A stretch of DNA of 64,000 bases, from positions 1,112,105 through 1,176,104 of the forward strand of contig CAJNDS010002313.1 in NCBI GenBank assembly GCA_905221605.1, in the 5' to 3' direction. This DNA comes from Symbiodinium natans. Lineage: Eukaryota; Sar; Dinophyceae; Suessiales; Symbiodiniaceae. Made by a program: the position numbers and the translations under genes. Shown here one piece after another: positions 29,305 to 40,800 of the stretch; the first letter of the stretch is position 1, and each line of letters starts with the position of its first letter. The notes beneath the pieces are model-generated. The model worked only from the letters and a program-made list of their open reading frames with translations, made no database searches and was not told the DNA's origin.

Positions 29305-29670
29305 AGGTCTAGGGCCCCGAGGAGCGGAGTGCAGAGTCCCTGGGCCAGCACAACGAGCTTCACCGACCCTTTCTCCTTCGTGGCCACTTTCCCTTCCGGC
29401 CGCGGCTTCAGCGCGGCTGAGGCGCCTTTGGACACAGGTCGAAGCACCCTTGGTACTTGCGCAAGCTGGGCGCTTACGGCTGGCTTTGTGGCTTCCTTGA
29501 GAGGCTTTGCGGGGTCGAGCATTTGCCTTTGCTTTTGCAGGAGTCATGCGGGCCCATTCTTTCTGGCGAGCAGTAGGAGCATCGTTGCACCCAAGCAACT
29601 CATCCAAGGCTTCAGCAGTGAGTCCACTGTACTCAAGAAACTCGATCACACCCCTCAGCAACGTCAACAT
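29305..29670 (-). pseudogene. 5' part of the same LINE-like ORF region
   Basis: Open frame with FLEYSGLTAEALDELLGC, ARQKEWARMTPAKAKANARP and a K/R/A/S-rich stretch, as in ORF1-type or linker parts of dinoflagellate LINEs. It runs into the target duplication at 29304-29322 and would resume at 27107 if the insert were removed. Assignment is inferred from position. Confidence 0.4.
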
Positions 29671-29796
29671 CTCGGATGTTCAACCACCACTGACGCGTTC
29701 GCGTTCGTGCAAGAGGCCTTTCTTTCAACCGCTTTAGGCGTTCCTCACACGTGAGAAAACGGATTTTGGGGGTCCTCATGCTGCGTCTGTGACAAG

Positions 29797-29797
29797 C

Positions 29798-29867
<70 letters not shown>

Positions 29868-29903
29868 TAATGATGATGATGAGGATGATGATGATGATGA
29901 TGA
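29797..29903. repeat. (GAT)n microsatellite
   Basis: About 100 bp of ATG/ATGACG triplets. One end borders a sequence duplicated at 31272. Confidence 0.9.
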
Positions 29904-29960
29904 TCAAGTTTGGAACGATGCAGCCCAAAACGACGGCAGCACGGAAAGCCGGCATGTCCT
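29888..29960 (+). repeat. Dispersed duplicated segment, copy 1
   Basis: GATGATCAAGTTTGGAACG, then ATGCAGCCCAAAACGACGG and CAGCACG. It matches 31272-31345 at most positions. Both copies follow GAT-type triplets, suggesting an element end. Confidence 0.55.
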
Positions 29961-30271
29961 TGGCGCTGCGCACAGCAGAACGGCCCTGCCAGACCTTAGC
30001 TGCGCAGGGGCCAGAGCGCCTCACACGCAACACAGGAGAACCCCCCCAAGGAAGAATCACAGGAGGAGGACCCACAGCTGACGAAGCCAGCAAGCGGCGT
30101 AAGAGCCCAACCCCCACGACGGAAGAACCCTAGCCCACACCCGCCCGGCCGTGTCTTTGTTCAGAAAGCGTTCTGAACCGCGCCGATCCTGTAAGAAGAA
30201 GAAGAAGTAGTTGAGCGTGCCGATGCCCTTGTCGCTCTCGGCATGAAGGGAGGACCAGTCGGAACCAATCC

Positions 30272-30661
30272 TTAGCTTTTGGCCTCGCCTACCCTTATAA
30301 CTCCCAACCGCGGACTCGAGTCCGCGCCAAAATGCGAAAGTGGGCGAAGCTGCACACCTCCTAAGCACTCTGGGCGCAGTAGCAGCCACAGGGCAAAGTA
30401 AGCCCCAAGCATCAGCCTCATCAGCCCTACCCGTGCCACTTGCGGTAGCACAACTTTGAACCCAGGCCCCGGCGATTCCTGAGTCCTGAAGGCAAGCGCC
30501 CACTGCTCCAACGCAGCTGGCGCACATTTCTGAGGCGTCCAGCTCGCCCTGTCGCCCTTACACGTCTCTGATGTCCATTGCCTTAAAACGGCAAGGCGGC
30601 GCGCGGGGAAAACATGAGGCAAAAGCACGCCAAACATTTCGAGCATCGCGTAAAAGTCCAA
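30272..30661 (-). CDS. Unidentified ORF, faintly recombinase-like
   Basis: 129 codons. ARVGLMRLMLGAYFALWLLL then RPECLGG loosely recalls the L-L-R-P-G-E segment of tyrosine-recombinase-like ORFs seen in dinoflagellate genomes. No catalytic Arg/His/Tyr set can be shown, and overlapping frames are open too. Confidence 0.2.
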   Translation of the reverse strand: MDFYAMLEMFGVLLPHVFPARRLAVLRQWTSETCKGDRASWTPQKCAPAALEQWALAFRTQESPGPGFKVVLPQVARVGLMRLMLGAYFALWLLLRPECLGGVQLRPLSHFGADSSPRLGVIRVGEAKS

Positions 30662-31271
30662 GCCGTCAAACCCAGCTTCGCCCCGCCCACAACAGGCAAC
30701 ACGAACAACAAGGCGCGGGCCAGCGCGGCATGATGGTGCAAGCGCGGCCCGTCCAGGCCTTCAGCGTCAAGAGTACCGACACGGTGGCTCGTAGACCTCA
30801 TGTCATGTCCCGGAGTATAGCGGCCACTCTCGTCGACGACATCGCCAGCCATGGCTTCACATGGCACCATGAACAAACGATCTACAGGGCAGGCGGAAGG
30901 GCAGCGGTAACCCGCCAATGACGACGCATTGGCGAGAACTTTCAAGTCACCGAGAACTTCGCTCCAACAACCCCACCCAACCCAGAACCCAAAACCAACC
31001 ACCACAACCCCAACCCCCAAAGACCAGAACCAGAGTAACAAGAACCTTGCTGATCTTCGTCAGCTGTCTTGGCCTCATTAGTTCTTTGCAGTGGCAAAGG
31101 CACCTGCAAGTTTTTAACTTCTTTTCTTGGGTCTTCATCAATCTTTTTCATCATTTCTTGAATCCTCTTACTCAAGTCTTCTTGACATTCTCAGCTCACC
31201 ATCATGAAACTGCGTCACGATGGGACCCACCGCAACCAGCGGGGAGGTGATGCCGTAGTGCATGTACACTA

Positions 31272-31345
31272 TAAGATGATGATGAAGTTTGGAATGATGC
31301 GGCCCAAAACGATGGCAGCACGACAAGCCGACATGCCGGCCCCGG
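31272..31345 (+). repeat. Dispersed duplicated segment, copy 2
   Basis: ATAAGATGATGATGAAGTTT, then GGAATGATGCGGCCCAAAAC: partner of 29888-29960. Confidence 0.55.
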
Positions 31346-31399
31346 CAGTCCGAGCAGTCATGGATCCGTCATTCATGTACACACACGCGTGCCCAGGCA

Positions 31400-32880
31400 C
31401 AACAGCAAAGACAGAAAGCTGATTGGTAGCCTTTAAGCCCGTGAAGGACAACCCTGGGCCGTCGCATGGCTGGCGAAAAGAGGTTGGGCCTCATGAGGTC
31501 ATAACAGTGTCCAGCGACCCCCCACACCCATCTTTGGCCATGTGCTCCAAGAACACAGCGACGGCAGGGCATCAGCCTTTTTGCCGTAGGCAACTTCTTT
31601 GGGCAAGTTACCACGCAGCCAGGCCTGCAAGCTGGTAGTTTGGACCCACGCGCAAGCTCAGAGTCTCCAACAGTGGAGCGTTGAACCTTGTGAGATTTAG
31701 GGATGTTAACCCGCATGGCTCAAGCTTAAGTCGCACCCGCCAAAATCTACGCCTGTGCCTAGCGTGGGGATTCTTCTTCAAACCTACCTTCGATCCGCTC
31801 GTCACAAGACCGGAGGTCCTTCTTGCCACAAAGCAAAGAGAGGCAACGGCGACAGCAGCGCAGAGCGCCTCTGTTGCCTAGGTTGTTTCGCTCAACCGGC
31901 GAAACCTTGAGAATATCATGGGAGGCAAGATAAGCACTTCTATTCTCAGCATGCTTTTTATACAGAGGCAATCCGCAGTGCCTTTCTTGGGCTTGCCCTT
32001 ACTTAGCAAGGACACTCGTCAGTGCTCCTGAACCGCGCGCTTTCTGTCTTGACTCGTAAGAACAGGCAACCCTTTGTCACAGCCAGGGACCAGGACCGGG
32101 CGGTCAACTGCAATCATATCTTTGTCAAGTTCAGGGTGACGCGTTCTGAAGTGATGAAACTTGCTGCCGACGGGGACTATGAGACTAGGAGGTTGCAACC
32201 CTGAACAGGGCACCGCCGCTTGCCAGCAGGCACCGGCCCAGGACTGTCAACCTTAATGAGAGCAGCAGACGGCTGCAAGACCTACTGTCCTGAGCAGTCC
32301 CCCGTCGATGGAGCGCCACTGGGGGGTTAATCCACCTTCAGCCTGAAGCTGAGCAGCAGGAGGGGGTGTAGCATCAACGCTGGCAAAGGCAGCAGGAAAG
32401 GAAACCCCCAAAGCCTGTTGAAAATCATCCCACATCTTTGGACGCCGGTGCAGCCACAATCCAGCATGTCGTTTAAGCAAACGACATCATGACAACTAGC
32501 CCACGCGGCAACAAGGACATCCCTCCACTTTTCAGTGGGGACCTGAAAGGGCCAAAATACAAAAGATGAATGCAATGACAATAATGAAGAAGTTAATGAA
32601 GCTCATGAAATTAATGAACGCCAGGGTCATAAGGAATGCAATGGATATTGAGTACAATGGTTTTACTGAACAGAATAAACATAACACAATGAGCTTCATG
32701 CCTTGTAATAATGCCAAAGATTAGACTAGCTACAGTCTACAGTATCATGTTTTTCACAAATTCGATCAACAAAATGGGCAGTTCTCAAATTTATAGTCCC
32801 TTTCTGGTTACCCCAAACATTAGGGGCCGCCTTAGAATAAGCACCCCCAAAAAAGAACCCTAATTGGGACTACCCATATA
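31400..32880. other. Unassigned repeat-poor segment
   Basis: Several short open frames on both strands (for example minus-strand HRRPKMWDDFQQALGVSFPA near 32.4 kb), but none with a recognisable domain. AT-rich towards 32.6 kb. Probably degraded mobile DNA. Confidence 0.4.
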
Positions 32881-32934
32881 GGGTTCAGGGTTTAAGGGGT
32901 AGCAGGCACATTGCTTGCAGGGTTCAGGATTCAG

Positions 32935-33009
32935 CGCTGGATCCGTCAAAGGTCTCATTGAAGTATGGCGTTGGCAAGATTGGGCTGAACAAGGGTGAGA
33001 AGGTCTGAA
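32935..33009 (+). CDS. Plus-strand candidate terminal exon
   Basis: After GATTCAG it reads ALDPSKVSLKYGVGKIGLNK GEKV and stops with TGA. It would be convergent with locus A. Only context and composition support it. Confidence 0.3.
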
Positions 33010-33752
33010 GTTCGGGTTTCGGGGGCTGCTTCGGTTCTTGCTTGCCCATGCTTCATTTGCTGCCCCCCCGAGACGGCTTCCTAAGGGCCGCTAAATGAAT
33101 ATGTTCACCAAAACATGTAGCTTTTTATGTCGGATATGGTGTATCCCAAATTGGTAGCAACCACCTTGATCTCCAAGTGAATCAACAAAATTGTTATTTA
33201 ATAAATTTGTCCAGCCATATCAACAAGAGTTTTCTTTCTAAAAACAACACACTTAATATAGGTTTCTTTCATGTATTCCACATTCTTTTGTGATGCTATG
33301 ACAAATATACACGAGATCTCCCGCTCTCAGTAGGTGTAGGGTTTAAGGTTTAGGGTGTAGGGTTTAGGGTCTAGGGTTTTGGTTCGGCATCTGCATGCTC
33401 GTTCCTTTGACACGTGCATTCCTTCTGAAACAAAACCCACCACCAAGGACAACACAGTGCGAAGCTGCAAAACCCACCAGAAGCTCATCCCCTAAACCCT
33501 AAACATTAAACCCCAAACCCTAACCCCTAAACCCTAAACCCTAAACCCACATGGGGAGCTGCTCGGGATGATGGGAACTTTTGCTTTTCCACTAGTCCTT
33601 CTGGCTTAGGGTTCCCTAGGGCCGTTAAAACCCCCTGAAAAGGGTTTCGGGTTTAGGGTTTAGGGTTTAGGGTTCCTGACAGGGATCCCCTTAAAGCCAA
33701 GAAGCGGAAATATGACATGCCACAAGGACCTACCTAGTAACAGAAAGGGGCC

Positions 33753-33835
33753 TCTGATTTGAAAAAAAACACCCTAAACCCTATAACCCTAAACCCTAAA
33801 CCCTAAACCCTAAACCGTCTGATTTGAAAAAACAC
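33753..33835. repeat. Telomere-like tract with ~18-bp flanking direct repeats
   Basis: TCTGATTTGAAAAAAAACAC at 33753-33772 and TCTGATTTGAAAAAACAC at 33818-33835; only the A-run length differs. Confidence 0.72.
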
Positions 33836-33927
33836 ATGCGGCCGAGCAACTTCCACTTCCAGTACTGCTCGACAAGCTCCCCAGAGTGTAGGACTGCTCT
33901 GGCGGGCTGAGGCCTAGCAGGCTGAGG

Positions 33928-34115
33928 GTTTAGGGTTTAGGGTTTAGGGTTTAGGGTTTAGGGTTTAGGGTTTAGGGTTTAGGGTTTAGGGTTTAGGGTT
34001 TAGGGTTTAGGGTTTAGGGTTTAGGGTCTAGGGTTCAGGGTTCAGGGTTTAGGGTTTAGAGTCTAGGGTTTAGGGTTTAGGGGGGTTTAGGGTCTAGGGT
34101 TTAGGGTTTAGGTGT
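33928..34115. repeat. Longest telomere-like tract, about 185 bp
   Basis: About 14 perfect TTTAGGG units, then increasingly variant units (TTCAGGG, TCTAGGG). Confidence 0.95.
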
Positions 34116-35117
34116 TTTTTGGTTTAGGGTTTACAGGGACTTATAAGCTAAGTTAGGATCCTTCGAACCCAATTTAGGGGTCCTTCGAACTCCACTTATA
34201 ACGAGGGGGGGGGGCCCTCCGTGTACCTGGAGCTCCTAGTAAGGCTTCAGGTCTGGAAACCCTTTGCACTTGCACCCCAAGATTTGCAACTTAAGGTCAC
34301 TTCTTAAGGGCCCAACTGATAGTGCGGCCCCATATACGTAAGTTCTCTGTAAACCCTCAACCCTACCCTTAGATAGCTACATGGGCCCTGAGTGTGGTCC
34401 GTTACCTCCCTTAAAGGGCTCTGAAGTATGGGCCCTTGCGCTGTATAGGGTAAATAAAGGGCATCTCAGGCGTCCCCTGTTAAGAGCCCAGATTAAAAAA
34501 CCATATAACTACCCTAAGACCATGTGGCGCCTCATGAGCTTCTCGGCCCTAAACCCCTAACACCTCAACCCTAAAACCACGTTTAGGGTTTATAGGGTTT
34601 AGGGTTTAGTGTTTAGGGTTTAAGGTTTAGGGTTCACTCCCCCTTATTAAGGATCGCAAAGGGACCCTGCGCAAGGAGCTACTGTCCTGAAGCTCTCTAC
34701 TCTGAAAACCCTTGAACCTCTAAACCCTCGAGCCCTAAGCTTAGTAGTTGTTATCGGAGAGCAGGGAACTAGGTCCCTTAAATCTATCCATCCTATTCTA
34801 ACCGTTTCAGTAGACTAACTCCCTGAAAGGAACTCGTTAGCAGCCCCTTAAACCTAAAAGCAAGAACTAGGCATCTAGACCCAAGAGTATCCTAGGAACA
34901 AAACGGGTGCCCTTCTTGGTTCAACAGGGGCTAAGCAGGGAACCCAAACCTTAACAAGTCGAATAAGGGCCTAGTCGGGCCCTAGTAGCCCTAAACCCTA
35001 AACCCTAAACCCTAAACCCTAAACCCTAAACCCTAAACCCTAAACCCTAAACCCTAAACCCTAAACCCCACACCAAAAGGTTGACCACTGGTACGTGCGC
35101 GGGTTGATGGCAACTGC

Positions 35118-35160
35118 CTGCCATCCACAGCAGCTGCTCTTGAATCTTCTTGAGCTCCAC
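35118..35160 (-). CDS. Locus A exon: C-terminal coiled coil
   Basis: 14 codons, [14 protein letters not shown]. Amphipathic, continuing [13 protein letters not shown] in phase 0. Acceptor CTTGAG|G, donor G|GCAGTT (GC type). A further exon and the stop should lie below 35.1 kb; AVLHSGELVEQYWKWK at about 33.84-33.90 kb is only a candidate. Confidence 0.72.
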
Positions 35161-37749
35161 CTCAAGACTGCGGGATGCTCAGGTATAGGGTTTAGGGTTT
35201 AGGGTTTAGGGTTTAGGGTTTAGGGCGTAGAGTTTGGGGTTTAGGGTTTAGGGCTTCGGGTAAGCGACCCGAAACCTTAAGCCCCTGAAACTTTAGAGGC
35301 TTTGGGGGCTTTAGGTTTTACAAGGGCCCGGGGAGCATTTTGCTTGAGATTATCTGGTCGGCTGGGTATGAGAAACCCCCAGACAACGCGTATAGGGTTC
35401 AGGGTTTAGGGTTTAGGGTTTAGGGGTTTTGAATTTAGGGTTTTCAAAGTTGGGAACGGTGTCAGAGAAATAAAGACTGAGCATACACCTAAACCCAGGG
35501 TAACCTAGGAATAAGAAGGGTGGCCCTTTTGGTTTCAAGGGGCTTACAGGAGAACCCAAGCCCCAAAAAAAAGGGGAATAAGGGCCTAGTCCAGGCCCTA
35601 GATGGCTTTCCCTCGGCTCCGAGTGTGTAGTTACTAGGCAATATTGCTGCTTTGCGGTTGGAGGTCTAGACACACCTGGTAGCCCAGTAAACCATACTAC
35701 GAATCAGGGTCAAACCTTAAACCCTAAACCCTAAGCTCCAAGCCCTAAACCCTAAACCTTAAACCCTAAACCCTTTTCTGGCGTTGGTTACTTTTTAAGG
35801 GAACCTATCACCAACACAAGTGGAGCAAAAACCACACCACGGGGCTGCCAAAAAAGTGCCAGAAGGTGAAACAGGGTCGAGTGGCTGTTTAAGTTTAGGG
35901 TTTAGGGTTTAGGGTTTATATAGGGTTTAGGGTTTAGGGTTTGGGTTTAGGGTTTAGGGTTTAGGGTTCAGGGTTTAGGGTTTAGGGTTTAGTGCTTAGG
36001 GTTCAGGGTTTAGGGTTTAGGGTTTAGGGTGGTTTAGGGTTGTTTAGGGTTTAGGGTTTATTAGGGTTTGGGGTTGGGGGTTTGGGGTTGGGGGTTTGGG
36101 GTTTGGGGTTTCGGGGACGAGCCTCCACGTAGGTCTGGAACTTGCCATGTGAACCTGACATCAGCCCTAAGCCATGGGCCCCACTTTCGGTCTAAGGTTT
36201 ACCTGAAGCCTTCAATGTATAGTTCCCTTTCGGAATCGCTTTATATGGGGGTGCAGGGGTGCAGTTTATCACACAAAACAAGTACTACATTAGGAGCAGG
36301 CAGGTATGGGCTAGGGTTTAGGGTGCTGCAGCCCAACGCCGTACAACCTACAACGCACCAATATTCTCACTTCTGAACCAGGGAGCGCAATGTTCGGGTT
36401 TTGGGTTTTAGGTTTGGGGCTCAGGTTTTTGCCAATTTCATGCAATCCCTAAACCCCAAACGATGCTGGCAAAGGGATTGGCTTTTTTGGCTGATGTTTG
36501 GAGGCTGCACTACGGGCAAATTGTTGATTTTAGGGCTCCAAAGCATAACACCAAACAGCTCCGTTTAGGGTTCGGGTCATAGCCCTACAAGGAGGCCCGC
36601 TAGAGACACAAGGACCCTACATAAGGATCCTAACTTAGGGTATAAGTCCCTTATCTGTAGTTAATATGGTAAGGGGGCCCCTCCTTGCGGTTCATGATGC
36701 TTTTACTTTGCCTACAGAGCCTGCCTCAACACCATTTGCCTCTCGGGCCCTTTTCCAGTTTCGAGAAGCTGGCTTTGGGTTTAGCAACCCCCCTCCCCCC
36801 CTCCCGGCATTCAGCCAAAAAACTGAGTGTCGATGCCCCCCCCCCCCCCCCCCCCCCGCCCCCCAGGCAATAGACTCTAGCCCTAAGCACCATTGCCAAC
36901 CCCCTGAACCCGAAAACCGAAACCCTAAACCCTAAACACGAAACGCTAAACCCTAAACCCTAAATCCTAAACCCCAAGCCCTAAACCCTAAACCCTATAC
37001 CGCATACCCCCAGAATGGAAGCCAGGTCTCGAATGAGCCAGGTCTGGTCCTCAGATTGTGAATGGTCAAGCCCTCACCTAAATAGGGTTTAGGGTTTAGG
37101 GTTTAGGGTTTAGGGTTTAGGGTTTAGGGTTTAGGGTTTAGGGTTTAGGGTTTAGGGTTGGGTTTTAGGGTAACGTACTTGCTATATGGGTATTTGGGGC
37201 CCAAGTATATAATTGTTAGGTACATGGACCCTTCGGGAGGGGCCTTTGGGGGTTTGCATTGGAAGAACGCTTCCCTAGGTTTAGGGGTTAGGGTTTAGGG
37301 TTTAGGGTTTAGGGTTTAGGGTGTATGGTTTTGGGGTTTTGGGCTTATGACACCTGAGCAAAAGGGAAGCATACCCAAGGAGTCAAGGTATAGTTTCCAT
37401 CGTAAAGGTACAAGCCATACGTCACGCAGCACGTGTCTGGTGTATTGTGTAAGCGTATGTGGGTGCGTACGAGGGTGAGATCCACCAAAACATGTGATAA
37501 AAGGGATTGGAAAACATTTACACCATGGGATCCAGGATTTTCGGGTGCAAGGGTTTAAGGGCTAGGGGTTGTGGGTTTAGGGTCCAAAGAGTTCAAAGTC
37601 TGCTTTTTTTATGAATGTGCTGATATTTACCAACAATTTTGTCATTCCGGTCATGTTGTTTAAGCTCTTATGGCAGGTGTAGCTGTCTCTGTCTGTGTCT
37701 GTCTCTGTGCCTGTGCCCTGTGCCTGTGCCTGTGCCTATCTCAGTGTCA

Positions 37750-37784
<35 letters not shown>

Positions 37785-37791
37785 CGCGCAT

Positions 37792-37835
<44 letters not shown>

Positions 37836-40800
37836 TTTGTGTGTCGGTCGTGTGTTTCTGTCTTCAAACAGTGCAACAGACTCTGTCTCTTTCGACCGGG
37901 CTGAATTGGGAATTGGGGGGGAATGGCTTACTTAGCGCATGTCCGAATGTGTATATGCTGGGGCAGGTGGCATGCAGTAAGTGGCTTGTTGCATGTCTTC
38001 TTCGGTACTTGAAGTGTGGCGGGCGGTATCTCCGTGTCAGTCTAACAGCGTGCAACAGCCTCTTGTGTCAAACACTCTGAATCCCAAACCCCATATAAGA
38101 AACCACAAACCCTACACTCTAAACCCTAAACCAACCCCAAACCCTAATTCCTATTTAAACCCTAAACCCTAAACCCGAAGGTATCTCCACAAGTCCGGAA
38201 CCTTAACCTCGAACACCGCAACCCCCGGACTGCAAGCCGCAGGCATGGATGAGCTTGTTGACGTCGATGGCGCGCGCCGTGCCGCGCAAGCGAAGACAGC
38301 CCATCAGAAACTCCTCACTTTTCAGGGTGGGTACGGGAGGGGAGGGTAGGGGGGGGGTGGGGGGGGGGGGGGGGTAGGGGGGGGGGGGGGTCTGAGGGGG
38401 TAGGGGGAAGGGGGGGGGTAAGGGGGGAGGGGGGGGGGGGGTAGGGGGGGGGTACGTGCCCTGGCTTATGAGGGCGGTCACAACCTACAACCCGAACCTT
38501 TGGCTGTTCAAGGTCTAGTATATCGATGTCGGGTCAGGTCTAGGGGTTTATAGGTCTTACCTAGAGTATGTCACTAAGTTTCCGAAGATTTACAAAGGTG
38601 CGGTGCCCTAGTCCTTGGGTACATCTTTACCCTCCTTTGCAGGTAGATACAGAGCCCATCTAGGGGTTGTACCCTGGACCCTGAATAAACAGCTGACAAC
38701 CTCTCGAGCCGGATAGGCAGCCTCAATCTCCACATCACCTCCGTCATCGAGGTCCAAGAGCTTAAAGAAAGACCACGCCTCGAGATTGATTGCAACCCTA
38801 AATCCTATAAACCCTAAACCCTTGAGTGTCTTGGCTTGTTCAGTGCCGCTTGGGCTTACTTCTCCAATACCCAAGGGGAAAAAAGGTTAAACTTTATTGT
38901 TCCTACAAAATAAGGAAACCCAAAAAGTTTAAAGTTCAACTATTGGCCAAGTCAGTGGGGTTTAGGGTCTCCAAGAGGTTTCAGGGTGCACAGTGCGGGA
39001 CTACAGCCCGAGCTCTCGCAGTGGCCACCCTTCAAGAACCTGGTTCCAGTTCAGGGCTTAGGGTTTAGCATATCGTTGGTCCTTTAACTTAGGATCCCTT
39101 TTTTGGGTTTAGGGTTAAGGGCTTCAGGGTCCTCATTATAAGGTGCTGGGCTTTACAGGGGACCCCCCAAAATCTCAAAAGGGGCCCTAGTTTAGAGAAC
39201 TACCCATATGGCAAATGGGATTTAGGGCGTCAAGGCCTTAGTTGGTCAGTTTTGTTGGCTCAGCCTTGTTTAGCTTAGCTCGGGGTTTCTTTGGTGCGTC
39301 TATGTCTGAATCTTACCGGGGGGGGGGGGGGGGTCCAAATTAAGGTGACTCGTCCGAAGCAGATCGATAAAAACCTAAATCCTAAACCCTAAGCCCTAAA
39401 CCTAAACCCTAAACCTAAACACTAAACCCTAAACCCTAAACCTTAAACCCCAAGCCTACGATTGTTAGCCAAATGCTACCCCTCATGGGTTCCTACAAGA
39501 CCCTTGCCAGGTCCAACAAAAGGCAGGAAAACCGAACCTACGCGCACGTTTGCTATACCTGGGACTCTACTGACCTACAGGGTTTAGGGTTTAAGGGTTT
39601 AGGGGGGTTTAGGGTAGTACCTACCCTTAATTAGCAAGCATATCCCATACAAATGTAGGAAAAGAGGGTCCCAGGTCCCAGGTACCCCCCTTAGAACCTT
39701 AATAACAAATGCTATATATATACATATACATATATATATATATATACACATATGGATATATATATATATATATATAATTTTCCCTGGGGGACTGAAATAC
39801 AAGATTCCTAAGGGAGGGCTATATCTTGGGGACTGGATGAACCCCAAAAGGGCTTGTGGTCCAGCTGCACCCCTTTCTTAAAGGAATCTTCGGAATCATG
39901 TGGGCCTCCAAGGGCCTACTTTTGAAGTCTTCTCCCCACCCAACCAGACTCGGACTTTCCCAATAAATCGAAAACTTGACTTTATGGCAGGTCCCCCCCC
40001 ACCCGCAGAGCATCACAATGTCCTTCTGAATTCCACCGCTGCCACCAGGGCACATCCCAAACGTCGAGCCCTAGGACCTCGAAGTAGGCTTTCACGGCCG
40101 GGGAGTTGATCTTCTCTTCGAACATGGCGAAGGTAATGATGCCTGTTTGGTCGTCACCCAGACAGCTGAAGAGTGCCCGGATCTTCTTAATGTGGGCTTG
40201 CTTGTTCTTCAAGATGGAGTGCACAACTGCCGCGTGGTCATTCTGCGCGCTTTCGATGGCTGTCTGGCAGAAGACTCCTTTGCACACAAATCAGGGCACA
40301 CCATGAACGATCTACACTCTTGTTGAAGGCATGTGCTGCGGACCTCTGCTGCAAGATACTAGGGGTACGTTTGGGGACCCTATAAAAATCAAACAAGTTA
40401 TGGCTTTGTAAGGGTTATGCAGGGGATTCAGGGTTACCTACCCCTGAGCAGGCACCAGCGTCTTACATCAGCTTATCTACACCATGCAAAAGCCCGCAAA
40501 GCGACCGGGGATCTCGGAAACCTGAGAACCTCCGGCAAATTTTCTTGCTGCAAGTTCAAAGGCAGCCCACAAACCATCCAGCTTGTTCCATGATGGCAAC
40601 TTGAAGGTTTAGGGCTTAGGGTTTGGGGTTTAAGGTTCAGGGTTTAGGGTGCAACTCGCACATCTTCCACTTGTCGCTGCTGGATACAAAGTCGTGAAAA
40701 CCAACAAGTTTCATCCCTAATGAGCGAAACAGCTGTCCGAAACGTTCAACCACGAAATGCCACAACTCTCAAACCGAAGAAACCAAAGCAGCCAACAACC

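Larger units (their letters stand above)
27089..29322 (+). mobile_element. 2.2-kb retro-insertion with 19-bp target-site duplication
   Basis: TAGGTCTAGGGCCCCGAGG is identical at 27089-27107 and 29304-29322. The 3' end before the second copy is an A-run (CGGAAAAAAA). Together with the plus-strand ORFs this indicates insertion of a polyadenylated transcript into the minus-strand LINE relic. It contains a P/Q/R-rich ORF, a 390-codon ORF and two ~150-bp tandem units. Whether it is an autonomous family or a processed host transcript is unknown. Confidence 0.75.

Noticed and set aside
29776-30133. Met/Ile-rich ORFs at the (GAT)n run
   Set aside because: Produced by the triplet repeat.
37639-38080. 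Cys/Val-rich ORFs of up to 136 codons
   Set aside because: They cross the (TG)n array; all three frames are open for the same reason.
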